This document shows, piece by piece, positions 1 to 8,953 of a DNA stretch of 47,696 bases. The notes under the pieces are model-generated. The model made no database searches. It saw nothing but the letters and a program-made list of their open reading frames with translations, and was not told where the DNA came from. Position 1 is the first letter of the stretch; each line of letters opens with the position of its first letter. This DNA comes from Lachnospiraceae bacterium JC7 (GTDB lineage: Bacteria; Bacillota; Clostridia; Lachnospirales; Lachnospiraceae), in assembly GCA_000513555.1 (NCBI GenBank), contig ALYD01000025.1, positions 1 through 47,696 on the forward strand, in the 5' to 3' direction. Position numbers and translations under genes: made by a program.

Positions 1-94
1 CGTACTCATCCTCAGGAACCACGTAAACCTTTGCCGGACCGCCTACTCTGAAACTTGTATGCTTGTCCAGGGGTTCATTTTTTAAAACTTTCAT
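1..94 (-). CDS. murB: UDP-N-acetylenolpyruvoylglucosamine reductase, N-terminal fragment
   Basis: Only the first 31 codons lie in the window; the gene runs off the left edge. The visible protein contains PLDKHTSFRVGGPA, the N-terminal signature of MurB, where the HT-F-x-GG-PA segment begins the FAD-binding domain. MurB reduces UDP-GlcNAc-enolpyruvate to UDP-MurNAc in cytoplasmic peptidoglycan precursor synthesis. The start is supported by a GGAGGT ribosome binding site a few bases upstream. It lies 27 bases downstream of hprK on the same strand, a pairing common in Clostridia, so the two are probably co-transcribed. Confidence 0.85.
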   Translation of the reverse strand, partial: MKVLKNEPLDKHTSFRVGGPAKVYVVPEDEY

Positions 95-121
95 ATACCT
101 CCAAATAAAGAGAAAAGATCA

Positions 122-1060
122 TCAATCCTCGCTCGCCTTCATATTGGCTGTAACTCTGTCATACAGCACCTGAGCGGCATTGTAACCCATCTTCTTTGCA
201 CGGTTGTTTACAGCCGCACACTCAACGATGATGGCGATATTACGTCCCGGGCGAACCGGAATATCATAGCATATAACTTTGTTTCCGAGAAATTCCGTGT
301 AATTATCTTTGAGACCCAGTCTGTCATAGTCCTTGTCCTTTGACCACTCGGCAAGCTTGATGACCATGTTGATATTCTGTGTGTCCATAACGCACTCAAC
401 ACCGAACATCTGCATAACATCTATGATGCCAATGCCTCGAAGTTCGATAAAATGCTTGGTTATATCAGGCGCTGATCCTACCAGTGTCTCGTCACTTACC
501 TTTCTGATCTCAACAACGTCGTCGGAAACAAGTCTGTGTCCGCGTTTGATAAGTTCAAGAGCGGCCTCGGACTTACCGATACCGGAATCACCCATGATGA
601 GAACACCTTCACCGTATACGTCAACAAGTACTCCGTGAACGGAGATCATAGGTGCCATCTTGACCTTCAGCCATCCGATGATTTCGGCTTCAAGCTCTGT
701 TGTGGGTCTCGGTGACTGAAGAAGCGGGATCTGGGCAGCACGGCAGGCATCCACCATACAGCTGTCGGGTTCGATATTTCTGGCATAAATGATACAAGGC
801 ATATTGTACCTTGTGATGGCATCATACTTGGCACGGCGCTCGGGAGCCTCAAACGACATGAGATAAGCATTCTCAACGTTTCCGATGATCTGTACACGTT
901 CTGAATCAAACTGATCAAAGAAACCTGTGAGCTGAAGCGCCGGACGGTTTACATTGGGAATATTGATAAATTTATCATCGGTACTCACATCAGGTGTGAG
1001 ATTAACGAGCTTTTCCTTCTTAATAAGTTCACTTACACTGACCTTGTCTACACTAGTCAT
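122..1060 (-). CDS. hprK: HPr kinase/phosphorylase
   Basis: This is a 312-residue HPr kinase/phosphorylase, the usual family length. It phosphorylates HPr on Ser46 with ATP or pyrophosphate and reverses the reaction, feeding carbon catabolite control in the cytoplasm. The sequence shows the Walker A loop GDSGIGKSE at about residues 157-165 and the HprK signature IELRGIGIID at about 204-213, both diagnostic. An in-frame start four codons further upstream exists, but the GGAGG site sits about 6 bases before the ATG at 1060, so I chose that start. A good promoter (see 1096-1124) precedes it, and murB follows. Confidence 0.96.
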   Translation of the reverse strand: MTSVDKVSVSELIKKEKLVNLTPDVSTDDKFINIPNVNRPALQLTGFFDQFDSERVQIIGNVENAYLMSFEAPERRAKYDAITRYNMPCIIYARNIEPDSCMVDACRAAQIPLLQSPRPTTELEAEIIGWLKVKMAPMISVHGVLVDVYGEGVLIMGDSGIGKSEAALELIKRGHRLVSDDVVEIRKVSDETLVGSAPDITKHFIELRGIGIIDVMQMFGVECVMDTQNINMVIKLAEWSKDKDYDRLGLKDNYTEFLGNKVICYDIPVRPGRNIAIIVECAAVNNRAKKMGYNAAQVLYDRVTANMKASED

Positions 1061-1095
1061 AATGGCCTCCATTCTGAAGAAACATAGTTAGTATA

Positions 1096-1124
1096 AGTAT
1101 ATTTTGCACAGGTAAAAAAATCAA
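1096..1124 (-). promoter_or_regulatory. Predicted sigma-A promoter of hprK-murB
   Basis: On the minus strand a -35 box TTGATT (1124-1119) and a -10 box TATACT (1101-1096) are separated by exactly 17 bases. The predicted start of transcription is about 30 bases upstream of the hprK ATG. It is recognised by consensus matching only. Confidence 0.7.
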
Positions 1125-1295
1125 CATCACATAGTCACCGCTCCCCGCTGCCATTTCAACATACCTCCTGTAATGCTGCATAACTTGATTTCCTCATCAA
1201 ATGGAACTATGCTTTATTCATCATAGCCGTGACAGATTCTGTATCCGCTATGATCAAGCCTTAACAGGCAATATTTTATTTCGGAGTAATGCAAA

Positions 1296-2120
1296 ATGAT
1301 TTCAAGATCAGCTCCCATCGGAATATTTGATTCAGGTGTCGGTGGGATTTCGGTACTTCGTGTCCTCAAACACGATATGCCAAATGAAGATTATTTATTT
1401 TTAGGAGACAGTATAAATGCTCCCTACGGAGAAAAAAGCGAAGACCGGATAAAAGAGATGTGTGACAGCAACATTAACTTCCTGTTCGAGCATGGCGCAA
1501 AGGCTATAGTCATAGCATGCAACACCGCCACCTCTGCCGCTGCCACCTACCTTAGAGAAAAGTACCCTGAAACCATAATAGTAGGTATGGAACCTGCAGT
1601 GAAGCCGGCGGTAGATAAGGCCGAGACTGCTTACCCACACGTCCTTGTTCTGGCCACCAGCGCCACCATCCATGGAGAACGTCTCCATCACCTCATAGGA
1701 CGTTTTTCCGAAAATGCCGATATCTACGCTGTAGCGGCGCCGGGGATCGTTCCTCTCGTGGAATCAGGAAAAGAGGATTCACAGGAACTTCTCGATTATC
1801 TGAAGGATCTTCTTAAGTCCTTCAGAAAAACAGAGGACGGCGGTGAAGGCAAGCTTGTGGACAGTGTGGTTCTGGGCTGCACCCACTTCCCCTTCGCCAT
1901 GAAGAAGATACGTGAAGCACTGGGATATGATGTGACATTTTATGACGGAGCATACGGAACTTCCAGAGAGACTAAAAGACGTCTTAAGGAAGCGGGACTA
2001 CTGAATGACAGTCAGGCCGAAGGCAGCATCAGGCTTTTCTCAACCGCAAAAGGCGAAGATCCCACTGCTCTTGCAGAAAGGCTCCTGAATCTTCCCTTTG
2101 ATTACTCACCTGAGAACTAG
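1296..2120 (+). CDS. murI: Glutamate racemase
   Basis: A 274-residue glutamate racemase that makes D-glutamate for peptidoglycan. The N-terminus has IGIFDSGVGG, and the two catalytic cysteines lie in ACNTATS (about C75) and LGCTHFP (about C195), the pair that performs the two-base racemisation. Length is normal for the family. It is transcribed divergently from hprK; the 235-base gap between them holds the hprK promoter. The ribosome binding site before the chosen ATG is modest (a CGGAG about 8 bases upstream). MurI with MurB links both ends of this small cluster to cell-wall precursor synthesis. Confidence 0.95.
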   Translation: MISRSAPIGIFDSGVGGISVLRVLKHDMPNEDYLFLGDSINAPYGEKSEDRIKEMCDSNINFLFEHGAKAIVIACNTATSAAATYLREKYPETIIVGMEPAVKPAVDKAETAYPHVLVLATSATIHGERLHHLIGRFSENADIYAVAAPGIVPLVESGKEDSQELLDYLKDLLKSFRKTEDGGEGKLVDSVVLGCTHFPFAMKKIREALGYDVTFYDGAYGTSRETKRRLKEAGLLNDSQAEGSIRLFSTAKGEDPTALAERLLNLPFDYSPEN

Positions 2121-2193
2121 GGAGACACGTATACCGATCCTGTGATCCGGAGTCTGTACTGACTATAACAGTATCAAGTCAGTTCAAATTCTC

Positions 2194-2222
2194 TTGCATT
2201 TACAGTTCTGTCGTGTTATAGT
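2194..2222 (+). promoter_or_regulatory. Predicted sigma-A promoter of secG
   Basis: TTGCAT (2194-2199) and TATAGT (2217-2222) are separated by 17 bases, and a TG sits one base before the -10, giving an extended -10. It lies 45 bases before the secG start. This suggests secG is transcribed apart from murI. Confidence 0.7.
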
Positions 2223-2267
2223 ACTACGGTATTTCAAATTATATTGTTTGTAAGGTGGTGAGGATTT

Positions 2268-2495
2268 ATGAAAATCGCACTTGTTATTATATTTTGTCTT
2301 ATTGGTTTAGCTCTTTCTGCAATCATTCTTATGCAGGAAGGTAAGAGCGCCGGTCTTGGTGCTATTTCCGGTATGGCTGAGTCTTACTGGTCAAAGAACA
2401 AGGGACGTTCCATCGAGGGTGGTCTTGAGAAGTTCACAAAGATCGCAGCTGTTGCTTTCTTTGCTGTTGCTCTTATCCTTGATGTGATCTGGTAA
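2268..2495 (+). CDS. secG: Preprotein translocase subunit SecG
   Basis: A 75-residue membrane protein with two hydrophobic segments (about residues 2-22 and 55-74). Between them is the conserved SecG loop LMQEGKSAGLGAISG. SecG is the small accessory subunit of the SecYEG channel and aids preprotein export. The start has a strong site, GGTGGTGAGG, 6 bases upstream. Secretion-channel SecG followed by rnr and smpB is a common Gram-positive order. A strong intrinsic terminator directly follows secG, so rnr is probably expressed from read-through or its own promoter. Confidence 0.93.
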   Translation: MKIALVIIFCLIGLALSAIILMQEGKSAGLGAISGMAESYWSKNKGRSIEGGLEKFTKIAAVAFFAVALILDVIW

Positions 2496-2524
2496 TTAAA
2501 GTATTGATTTAATGACATTTGCTG

Positions 2525-2559
2525 CGCGCCTGCATACAATGTATGCAGGTGCGTTTTTT
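2525..2559 (+). terminator. Intrinsic terminator after secG
   Basis: A 13-bp stem (2525-2537 with 2541-2553, one G-T wobble) closes a 3-base loop and is followed by six T. It lies 30 bases after the secG stop and before the rnr start. Confidence 0.88.
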
Positions 2560-2616
2560 ATTGCACCACCCCCATTTCGACGGACTATACTGTCCGGACA
2601 AGGAGTTTTTTTATTT

Positions 2617-4785
2617 ATGGAAGATTATCAGAAGGAAAAGCTTTCCAAGCTGATCGTGGATCTCGTGAAAGACAAGATCTACCAGCCCATGAAGGCAAAG
2701 GAAATGGCCAATCTTATCGGCATACCAAAGGCTGAACGTGCCGCCCTGCAGGAGGTTCTGGACAAGCTGGTAGCCACCGGAAAGATAGGCATTTCCCAGA
2801 AAGGAAAATACGGACGTACCGAGAACTTCACTCATGTAGGTACCTTCACAGCCAACCAGCGCGGTTTCGGCTTCGTAAGTCTCGAAGGCCATGAGGATGA
2901 AGAAGACATTTTCATCCCTGAGGACTACATCGGTCAGGCTCTTGACGGTGACAAGGTCAGAATCATTATCACAAGGAACAGTGACGGAAATCACCGTTCC
3001 GAGGGGCACATCACTCAGGTTCTCGAGCACGCCAACAAGGAAATAGTCGGTATATACCGAAAGAACAAATCCGTAGGATTCGTAGAGCCGGATAACCAGA
3101 GGATTCTGAAGGATATTTTCATCCCTCAGGGCAAGGACATGCGTGCTGTCAACGGCCATAAGGTCGTAGTAAAGATCCTTAACTACGGAGACGCACATCA
3201 CAAGCCGGAAGGCATCATCAAGGAGATACTCGGTCATGTCAATGATCCCGGCGTGGACATCCTCTCTATCGTTCGTGCTTACGGACTGCCGGAGACATTT
3301 CCAAAGGACATAATGAAGGCAGCGGAATCTGTTCCGGACAGTGTGCCCGAGAACATCATCGCAGAACGACGCGACCACGATTTCAGAGATCTCACCACAG
3401 TGACCATCGACGGTGAGGACGCAAAGGATCTGGACGACGCTATTTCTCTTGATTTTGACGAGAAAACAGGCGTTTACAAGCTTTACGTACATATCGCAGA
3501 CGTTACACAGTATGTGACCGAACACTCTCTCATCGATCAGGAGGCCCTGAATCGCGGAACTTCGGTTTACCTTACAGACAGAGTCATCCCCATGCTTCCG
3601 AGAGTGCTCTGTAACGGCATATGCTCTCTCAATGAGGGGGAGGACAGACTGGCACTTACCTGCATCATGGATTTCGACAAGAACGGTAAGATGCTCGATC
3701 ATGAGATCTGTGAGTCTGTCATCAGATCAAACAAGAGAATGACCTACAATGGTGTTCATTCCATTCTTACCGGTGCAGAGCTCACAAATGGTGAGGATCT
3801 TTCCACATATCTCCCTTATAAGGGGATGATCGAAAGGATGTACGAGCTTTCGAAGATCCTTCGTAAAAAGCGTCATGAGCGCGGAGGAATCGATTTTGAC
3901 TTCCCTGAGACCAAGATACTGCTTGATGAAAAGGGTAAGGTCACAGAGATCCTTCCTTATATCCGTAACGAAGCCCACATGCTTATCGAGGATTTCATGC
4001 TGGCAGCCAACGAGACTGTGGCAGAGGATTTCTTCTGGCAGCAGATCCCGTTTGTTTACAGAGTTCATGAGAAGCCGGATCCGGAGAAGTTCACTGCATT
4101 AAGCCTTGCTGTTTCCAATTTCGGTCATTTCATAAGGATGCGTGATGAGGAAAGCATCAGACCTAAGGAAGTGCAGAAGCTTCTTGAATCTATAGAGGGA
4201 ACACCGGAGGAGCCTATCATAAAGACCATGACCTTAAGGTCGATGAAACAGGCCCGCTACTCCACCGAGTGCAGCGGTCACTTCGGTCTCGCCGCAAAGT
4301 ACTACTGCCACTTCACTTCTCCTATAAGAAGATACCCTGATCTTCAGATCCATCGTATAATCAAGGAGGATCTGAGGGGAGAACTTAAGAACCGTCGCCT
4401 GGAGCATTACCGTAATCTTCTTCCGGGTGTGGCTGATCGCTCATCAACTCTGGAAAGACGCGCGGATGAAGCTGAAAGAGAGACTGACAAGCTCAAGGAA
4501 TGTGAGTGGATGATGCGTCATATCGACGAGGAGTTTGACGGCGTGGTTTCCGGCATCACCAGCTACGGCCTCTATGTGGAGCTTCCCAATACTGTCGAGG
4601 GTATGGTGTCTCTCAGACTCATGGACAGCGATTATTTCGTATTCCACGAGGAGAAGTATGAGCTCGTGGGAGAACGCACCGGCAAGGTATACAGACTCGG
4701 AGACAAGGTGCACGTAAGAGCCCTGAGGGCCGACAAGCTCACCAGGACCATAGATTTTCAGTTAGTTCAACCAGTCGAGGACTGA
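2617..4785 (+). CDS. rnr: Ribonuclease R (RNB-family 3'-5' exoribonuclease)
   Basis: A 722-residue RNase R, which degrades structured RNA from the 3' end and clears mRNA from stalled ribosomes together with tmRNA/SmpB. Domains in order: an N-terminal winged helix (about 1-70), cold-shock OB folds (about 75-225), the RNB catalytic domain with DAKDLDDAISL near 270-280 carrying the metal-binding aspartates, and a C-terminal S1 domain beginning near residue 635 (DGVVSGITSYGLYVEL). The reading frame is open 35 codons further upstream, but AAGGAG lies before the ATG at 2617 and the protein then starts as the family does. smpB follows 17 bases later, consistent with shared function and co-transcription. 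Confidence 0.95.
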   Translation: MEDYQKEKLSKLIVDLVKDKIYQPMKAKEMANLIGIPKAERAALQEVLDKLVATGKIGISQKGKYGRTENFTHVGTFTANQRGFGFVSLEGHEDEEDIFIPEDYIGQALDGDKVRIIITRNSDGNHRSEGHITQVLEHANKEIVGIYRKNKSVGFVEPDNQRILKDIFIPQGKDMRAVNGHKVVVKILNYGDAHHKPEGIIKEILGHVNDPGVDILSIVRAYGLPETFPKDIMKAAESVPDSVPENIIAERRDHDFRDLTTVTIDGEDAKDLDDAISLDFDEKTGVYKLYVHIADVTQYVTEHSLIDQEALNRGTSVYLTDRVIPMLPRVLCNGICSLNEGEDRLALTCIMDFDKNGKMLDHEICESVIRSNKRMTYNGVHSILTGAELTNGEDLSTYLPYKGMIERMYELSKILRKKRHERGGIDFDFPETKILLDEKGKVTEILPYIRNEAHMLIEDFMLAANETVAEDFFWQQIPFVYRVHEKPDPEKFTALSLAVSNFGHFIRMRDEESIRPKEVQKLLESIEGTPEEPIIKTMTLRSMKQARYSTECSGHFGLAAKYYCHFTSPIRRYPDLQIHRIIKEDLRGELKNRRLEHYRNLLPGVADRSSTLERRADEAERETDKLKECEWMMRHIDEEFDGVVSGITSYGLYVELPNTVEGMVSLRLMDSDYFVFHEEKYELVGERTGKVYRLGDKVHVRALRADKLTRTIDFQLVQPVED

Positions 4786-4802
4786 TTTAAGCGAGGTATT
4801 AT

Positions 4803-5285
4803 ATGGCTAATTACGGAAAAGAAGAAGGAACAAAACTTATTGCCAACAACAAAAAAGCATACCACGATTACTTTGTTGACGAGACCTTCGAGTGCGGCAT
4901 AGAGCTTGCCGGCACCGAGGTCAAGTCCCTTCGTATGGGCCAATGCTCCATCAAAGAGGCTTACTGCAGTATACGAAACAGTGAGGTCTATATCCTCGGC
5001 ATGCATATAAATCCCTATGAGAAGGGTAATATCTTCAACAAGGATGCTCTCAGGGATCGTAAGCTCCTCATGCACAAGTACGAGATCAACAAGCTGATCG
5101 GAAAGCTTAAGGAACAGGGCTATGCCCTCGTACCTCTCAGAGTCTACTTCAGAAAATCTCTTGTAAAGGTGGAGATAGGTCTCTGCCGTGGTAAGAAGCT
5201 TTATGACAAGCGTGCGGATCTTGCCAAAAAGCAGCAGAAGCGTGAGCTCGAGAGAGATTTCAAGGGATCAAATCTCAGAGTCTGA
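4803..5285 (+). CDS. smpB: SsrA-binding protein SmpB
   Basis: A 160-residue SmpB, the partner of tmRNA in trans-translation. The family core is visible: LIANNKKAYHDYFVDETFECGIEL, with GTEVKSLR and then SIKEAYCSI after it, a HINPYEKGN segment, and the basic C-terminal tail (KKLYDKRADLAKKQQKRE) that enters the mRNA channel. A GAGGT site precedes the ATG. It follows rnr closely. The tmRNA gene, often next to smpB, is not found in the following intergenic region. Confidence 0.96.
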   Translation: MANYGKEEGTKLIANNKKAYHDYFVDETFECGIELAGTEVKSLRMGQCSIKEAYCSIRNSEVYILGMHINPYEKGNIFNKDALRDRKLLMHKYEINKLIGKLKEQGYALVPLRVYFRKSLVKVEIGLCRGKKLYDKRADLAKKQQKRELERDFKGSNLRV

Positions 5286-5649
5286 TTTCACTGTGAGTGT
5301 CGTTATAATGAAGTGAATTTCAGAAGTTCTAGCCAGACCGCACTTTGCCTTGGCAACAGGTAAAGTGCTTATAAAATCATAAATATTTAATAAAGCCCAT
5401 ATGTTTTAATGTTCCCCGAGAATAATGAGTTATGTTTTCGGAAGAATCTAAAACATATTGGGTTTTTTTATTATTATGAAGTTATTTTTTGTCGATATGA
5501 CTTACGATATGTTATGACATCATTGTCATAGCCCACCTTTGAACGCTCCTGCGTTCTGACAGTGCGAAATACAGGGGACTCGTAAAGCTCTCTGTACACA
5601 GCGGTTCGATATAGGATTCTAACACTCGGGTTTTTATTGGCGGAGAAAT
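5286..5649 (+). ncRNA. Structured intergenic region; possible small RNA or attenuator leader
   Basis: A 364-base gap with no gene holds an ordered set of RNA signals. A TATAAT (-10-like, 5304-5309) is followed by an 11-bp hairpin with a 7-base loop (5340-5368) and a terminator-like hairpin at 5396-5469. Three short stems then follow before the next gene: 5513-5530 (7 bp, TCAT loop), 5541-5556 (6 bp, TCCT loop) and 5570-5596 (7 bp). This could be an independent RNA of roughly 150 nt or the leader of the downstream kinase. I compared it by eye with tmRNA, preQ1, c-di-GMP, purine and THF classes and found no convincing match. The family is therefore unknown. Confidence 0.45.
5396..5469 (+). terminator. 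Intrinsic terminator-like hairpin with long loop
   Basis: CCCA plus TATGTTTTA (5396-5408) pairs with TAAAACATA plus TGGG (5449-5462, one bulged T), a 13-bp stem followed by seven T. The loop of about 40 bases contains a weaker inner stem (CCGA with TCGG). It could terminate a short transcript that begins near 5316, or act as a conditional attenuator. Confidence 0.65.
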
Positions 5650-8600
5650 ATGTATCAGAAAACATTTATAGCTCGCGACATCAATGATGTCAGAAAAATA
5701 GTCGAGAACTCTGACCTAAAGGGTTTCTTTTCCAATACAGGGGATTCCTATGTCCAGATATACACGACAAGAATCAGGGAAAATGATCTGAAAGATATAC
5801 TGTCTCTTATTCATTCTTCCTTACCCGGGATAAAGACAGCCGGTATTTCTCTCTTCGGTGCAACCGAGATAAACAATGATCCCATCATCATCCTGAGCTT
5901 TATGTTCTTCCACTCTACTCATCTTGAAACATTTCTTTTTGATTTCACTGAAATGAGTGAAGAAGAAGGATCTGCAGAACTCAACAGGCTCCTTCGTTCC
6001 TCCAAAGACTTAAAGGGCGTAGCATTGTACCCTGCAGGTTATTCCATCGGTATCTCAAAGATAATCGAGGATGTATCCGAGGGCCTGTCTCATGTTCCGT
6101 TTTTCGGAAGTCTCGCCAGTATCCATGTGGATGATTTCATGAAGACCGAGCTTCCCTATTCCTTTACTGACGACACAGTCAAGTATGGTCTCGCCGTAGT
6201 CGCATTTTATGGCGAAGAATTAAATATCCTGATCGACGCCTGCCTCGGCTGGAAGCCACTGGGCAAAGCTTTCGTAGCTCATGTAAACGAAAATATCCAG
6301 ATGCGGGTCGGCGACACCTGTCTGGAAATGCTGGATGATACTCCCGTCCAGGATATATACAAGTACTACCTCGATGCCGAGATCGAAGGCTATAATATGA
6401 TAAATATTAACGAATTCCCTCTTCTTCTGGAAAGAGAAGGAATTCCCATAGTTCGTATACCTTTTTATGCCGGAGATAACGGGGAGTTTTATTATTACGG
6501 TGATATCAAGGAAGGCGAGAAGGTTCAGATAGGTTACGGAAACCCGAGAGAACTTATTCTGGAGTCAGAAAAACTCAGTCTCAGAATGCAGGATTTTGTT
6601 CCGGAAGCCATGTCATCTTTCATTTGTGTAAGCCGTTTTATGCTTCTCAGGGAACGTTTCGTTTCGGAAATAGATAATCTGACCCGTATTCTGCCTCAGG
6701 CCACCTATGCCCACGGTGCGGGAGAAATATATAAATACAACGGTTTCGGTGGTCTTCTGTCCGGCTCAATCGTTATTGTCGCCATGAGAGAAGGTCCCAT
6801 AACAGATTCCATGCCGCGTACCGACTTCGTCCTCGGAACGGAAGTAAGAACCAACGGACTGGTCCCTCTGTCCGAAAGACTGGTAACTTACCTCGAAAAG
6901 ACTTCTCTTGACCTTAACGACATGGCCATAAAGGCCGATCAGGCCAACAAGGCAAAAAGTGAGTTCCTTTCCAGAATGTCTCATGAGATAAGGACTCCTA
7001 TCAATGCTATAATAGGAATGAATGAGATGGTCCTCCGTGAGGCAACGGATCCGCAGATCCTTGAATATGCCGGAGGAATAGCCAATTCCGGAGACATGCT
7101 TCTCAATATAGTGAACAATATCCTCGACTTCTCGAAGATCGAGGCAGGAAAGATGACTCCTATTCCGGTGGACTTCGACCTGTTCAAGCTTATTCTGGAC
7201 CTTGTTCAGATAGCTCAGCACTACTGCGAGAAGAAAAATCTGAAGTTCGATGTCATCGTGGACGATAATATGCCTTATCTCCTTCATTTTGATGAAGTGA
7301 TGCTGAAGCAGATCATTTCCAATCTCATATCCAACGCAGCCAAGTACACAGACAAGGGTTCTGTCACCTTCTCACTGGACTACGAAAAGATAGATGAAGA
7401 ATCAGAGTACCTTACAGTACATATAAAGGATACCGGTATAGGCGTCAAACCTGAGGACCAGAAGAGGATGTTCATTGATTTTGAACGTTTCGATGAGCAG
7501 AATCACCGTACCACTCAGGGCAGCGGTCTTGGACTTTCTATAGTACAAAGACTGCTGAATATGCACGACAGCAAGCTGGAATTTGTATCCGAATATGGTG
7601 TCGGTTCAGATTTCTTTTTCACCGTCAGGATAAATGTACGTGATTGGACCTCTGTAGCCACCCATAAGGCCGATTATGAGGGCGAAATCATTAAAAATGC
7701 CCATTATCACGAGTCGTTTAAGGCTCCTCATGCTAATGTTCTGGTAGTCGATGATGTGGAAGTAAACAGGTTCGTTTTCAGGTCTCTTCTCAAGAAAACA
7801 GAGCTCCAGATCACTGAAGCTTCCGGTGGTCAAGAAGCCCTTGACCTTTGCAGGAAGAACCGTTATGATTTGATTTTCATGGACCACCTGATGCCGGATA
7901 TGGACGGAATAAAGACCTTCCATGCCATTAGAGAGCTTGAGCAGGACTGGACAAAAGATGTCCCCATCATAGCCCTCACAGCCAATGCTATTTCCGGTGC
8001 AAGAAACATGTATATTGAGGAAGGTTTTATAGATTATCTTTCAAAACCTATATCTCCTACCTATTTAGAGTCAAAACTGATACAATATTTACCAGAAGAA
8101 AAAGTTCAGATCGTAGAAAAGGAAGAATCCGACTCTACTTCTGTTAAGGACGTATTACATATAAACAGTGCCAGCACGAGCCTGGACGACCTTGGTGTCA
8201 TGCCTCAGATATCTGAAGTTGACATCATCACAGGTATCAAGTACTGTGGTGACTTCCTGACATATCAGAAGGCACTTGCCGGATTTGTCGAGAATATCCC
8301 TGATCAGCTTGATAAGTTCAATTTATATCGTGATCTGGAGGACCTGGATGGATATACTCTGTTAGTCCATTCCATAAAGAGCACATCCAGAGTTGTGGGA
8401 GCCGCCCAGATAAGCCGACTGGCGGAGATACTCGAAAAAGCTGCAAAATCAAAGAATTTCGAGTTGATTCAGGATAACATGCCTATTTTTATTTCAGGTC
8501 TGTCAGCCATTTATGAAAAGCTGGCTCCGGCCCTGAAACTGTACCGGGAGAAATTCTCCTCAGGACAGCTTGATCAGCAGTCTTCTGTAACGAAGGAAAT

Positions 8601-8919
8601 AGTTTCCGACTCGAAAGATATCAGGGGAACCGTGGATGTAAAAACTATGAAATCGGGAGGAGAATCAAAGCATATGAGTAATGACCCAATTGGCCAGATT
8701 GGAGAGATCCGTAAACTTAACGCGGAAGAGATGTCAAAGGCCTTTGCTGTTCTTAAAGAAAAGGCTGATGAATTTGACTTTGATTCATGTGAAAAGCTTG
8801 TAGACTTCCTTACAGCTCAGTCTGTATCAAATGAAATGAAGACCACACTTACGGAAGTCAAGACTGCACTTGAAAATATTGATTGGGATAAGGTTCAAAA
8901 TCTAATCGCCAGCTTTTGA
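5650..8919 (+). CDS. FIST-domain hybrid sensor histidine kinase with receiver and HPt domains
   Basis: A 1089-residue soluble signalling protein without obvious membrane segments. The N-terminal about 390 residues look like a FIST sensor (FIST_N plus FIST_C), a family proposed to bind small ligands such as amino acids. A HisKA domain follows with SHEIRTPINAIIGM (phospho-acceptor about H445). The ATPase domain has DTGIGV and GSGLGLSIV boxes. A receiver domain has acidic pocket D701/D702, acceptor D745 in FMDHLMPDMDG, T777 and K799. An HPt domain has HSIKST (about H907). The last about 85 residues are a helical tail. GGCGGAG precedes the ATG. The stand-alone receiver 34 bases downstream is the probable phosphorelay output. 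The ligand is unknown. Confidence 0.88.
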   Translation: MYQKTFIARDINDVRKIVENSDLKGFFSNTGDSYVQIYTTRIRENDLKDILSLIHSSLPGIKTAGISLFGATEINNDPIIILSFMFFHSTHLETFLFDFTEMSEEEGSAELNRLLRSSKDLKGVALYPAGYSIGISKIIEDVSEGLSHVPFFGSLASIHVDDFMKTELPYSFTDDTVKYGLAVVAFYGEELNILIDACLGWKPLGKAFVAHVNENIQMRVGDTCLEMLDDTPVQDIYKYYLDAEIEGYNMININEFPLLLEREGIPIVRIPFYAGDNGEFYYYGDIKEGEKVQIGYGNPRELILESEKLSLRMQDFVPEAMSSFICVSRFMLLRERFVSEIDNLTRILPQATYAHGAGEIYKYNGFGGLLSGSIVIVAMREGPITDSMPRTDFVLGTEVRTNGLVPLSERLVTYLEKTSLDLNDMAIKADQANKAKSEFLSRMSHEIRTPINAIIGMNEMVLREATDPQILEYAGGIANSGDMLLNIVNNILDFSKIEAGKMTPIPVDFDLFKLILDLVQIAQHYCEKKNLKFDVIVDDNMPYLLHFDEVMLKQIISNLISNAAKYTDKGSVTFSLDYEKIDEESEYLTVHIKDTGIGVKPEDQKRMFIDFERFDEQNHRTTQGSGLGLSIVQRLLNMHDSKLEFVSEYGVGSDFFFTVRINVRDWTSVATHKADYEGEIIKNAHYHESFKAPHANVLVVDDVEVNRFVFRSLLKKTELQITEASGGQEALDLCRKNRYDLIFMDHLMPDMDGIKTFHAIRELEQDWTKDVPIIALTANAISGARNMYIEEGFIDYLSKPISPTYLESKLIQYLPEEKVQIVEKEESDSTSVKDVLHINSASTSLDDLGVMPQISEVDIITGIKYCGDFLTYQKALAGFVENIPDQLDKFNLYRDLEDLDGYTLLVHSIKSTSRVVGAAQISRLAEILEKAAKSKNFELIQDNMPIFISGLSAIYEKLAPALKLYREKFSSGQLDQQSSVTKEIVSDSKDIRGTVDVKTMKSGGESKHMSNDPIGQIGEIRKLNAEEMSKAFAVLKEKADEFDFDSCEKLVDFLTAQSVSNEMKTTLTEVKTALENIDWDKVQNLIASF

Positions 8920-8953
8920 TACTTTATTCATTTTTATAAAATAAGGGGCTATT

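Noticed and set aside
2150..2185. Terminator after murI
   Set aside because: A 7-bp ACTGACT/AGTCAGT pairing is present but has no T tract, so evidence is too weak.
2611..3702. A 363-codon open frame antisense to rnr
   Set aside because: It lies wholly opposite a well-supported gene, has no family resemblance and no ribosome binding site; long antisense frames are expected opposite biased codon use.
5316..5350. preQ1-like TTCTAGC sequence
   Set aside because: Only a short match; the required stem and the A-rich tail of the preQ1 class are absent and the downstream gene is unrelated.
5286..5649. tmRNA (ssrA) after smpB
   Set aside because: The expected position holds structured sequence, but no ALAA-type tag reading frame, no tRNA-like ends and too little length before the terminator.
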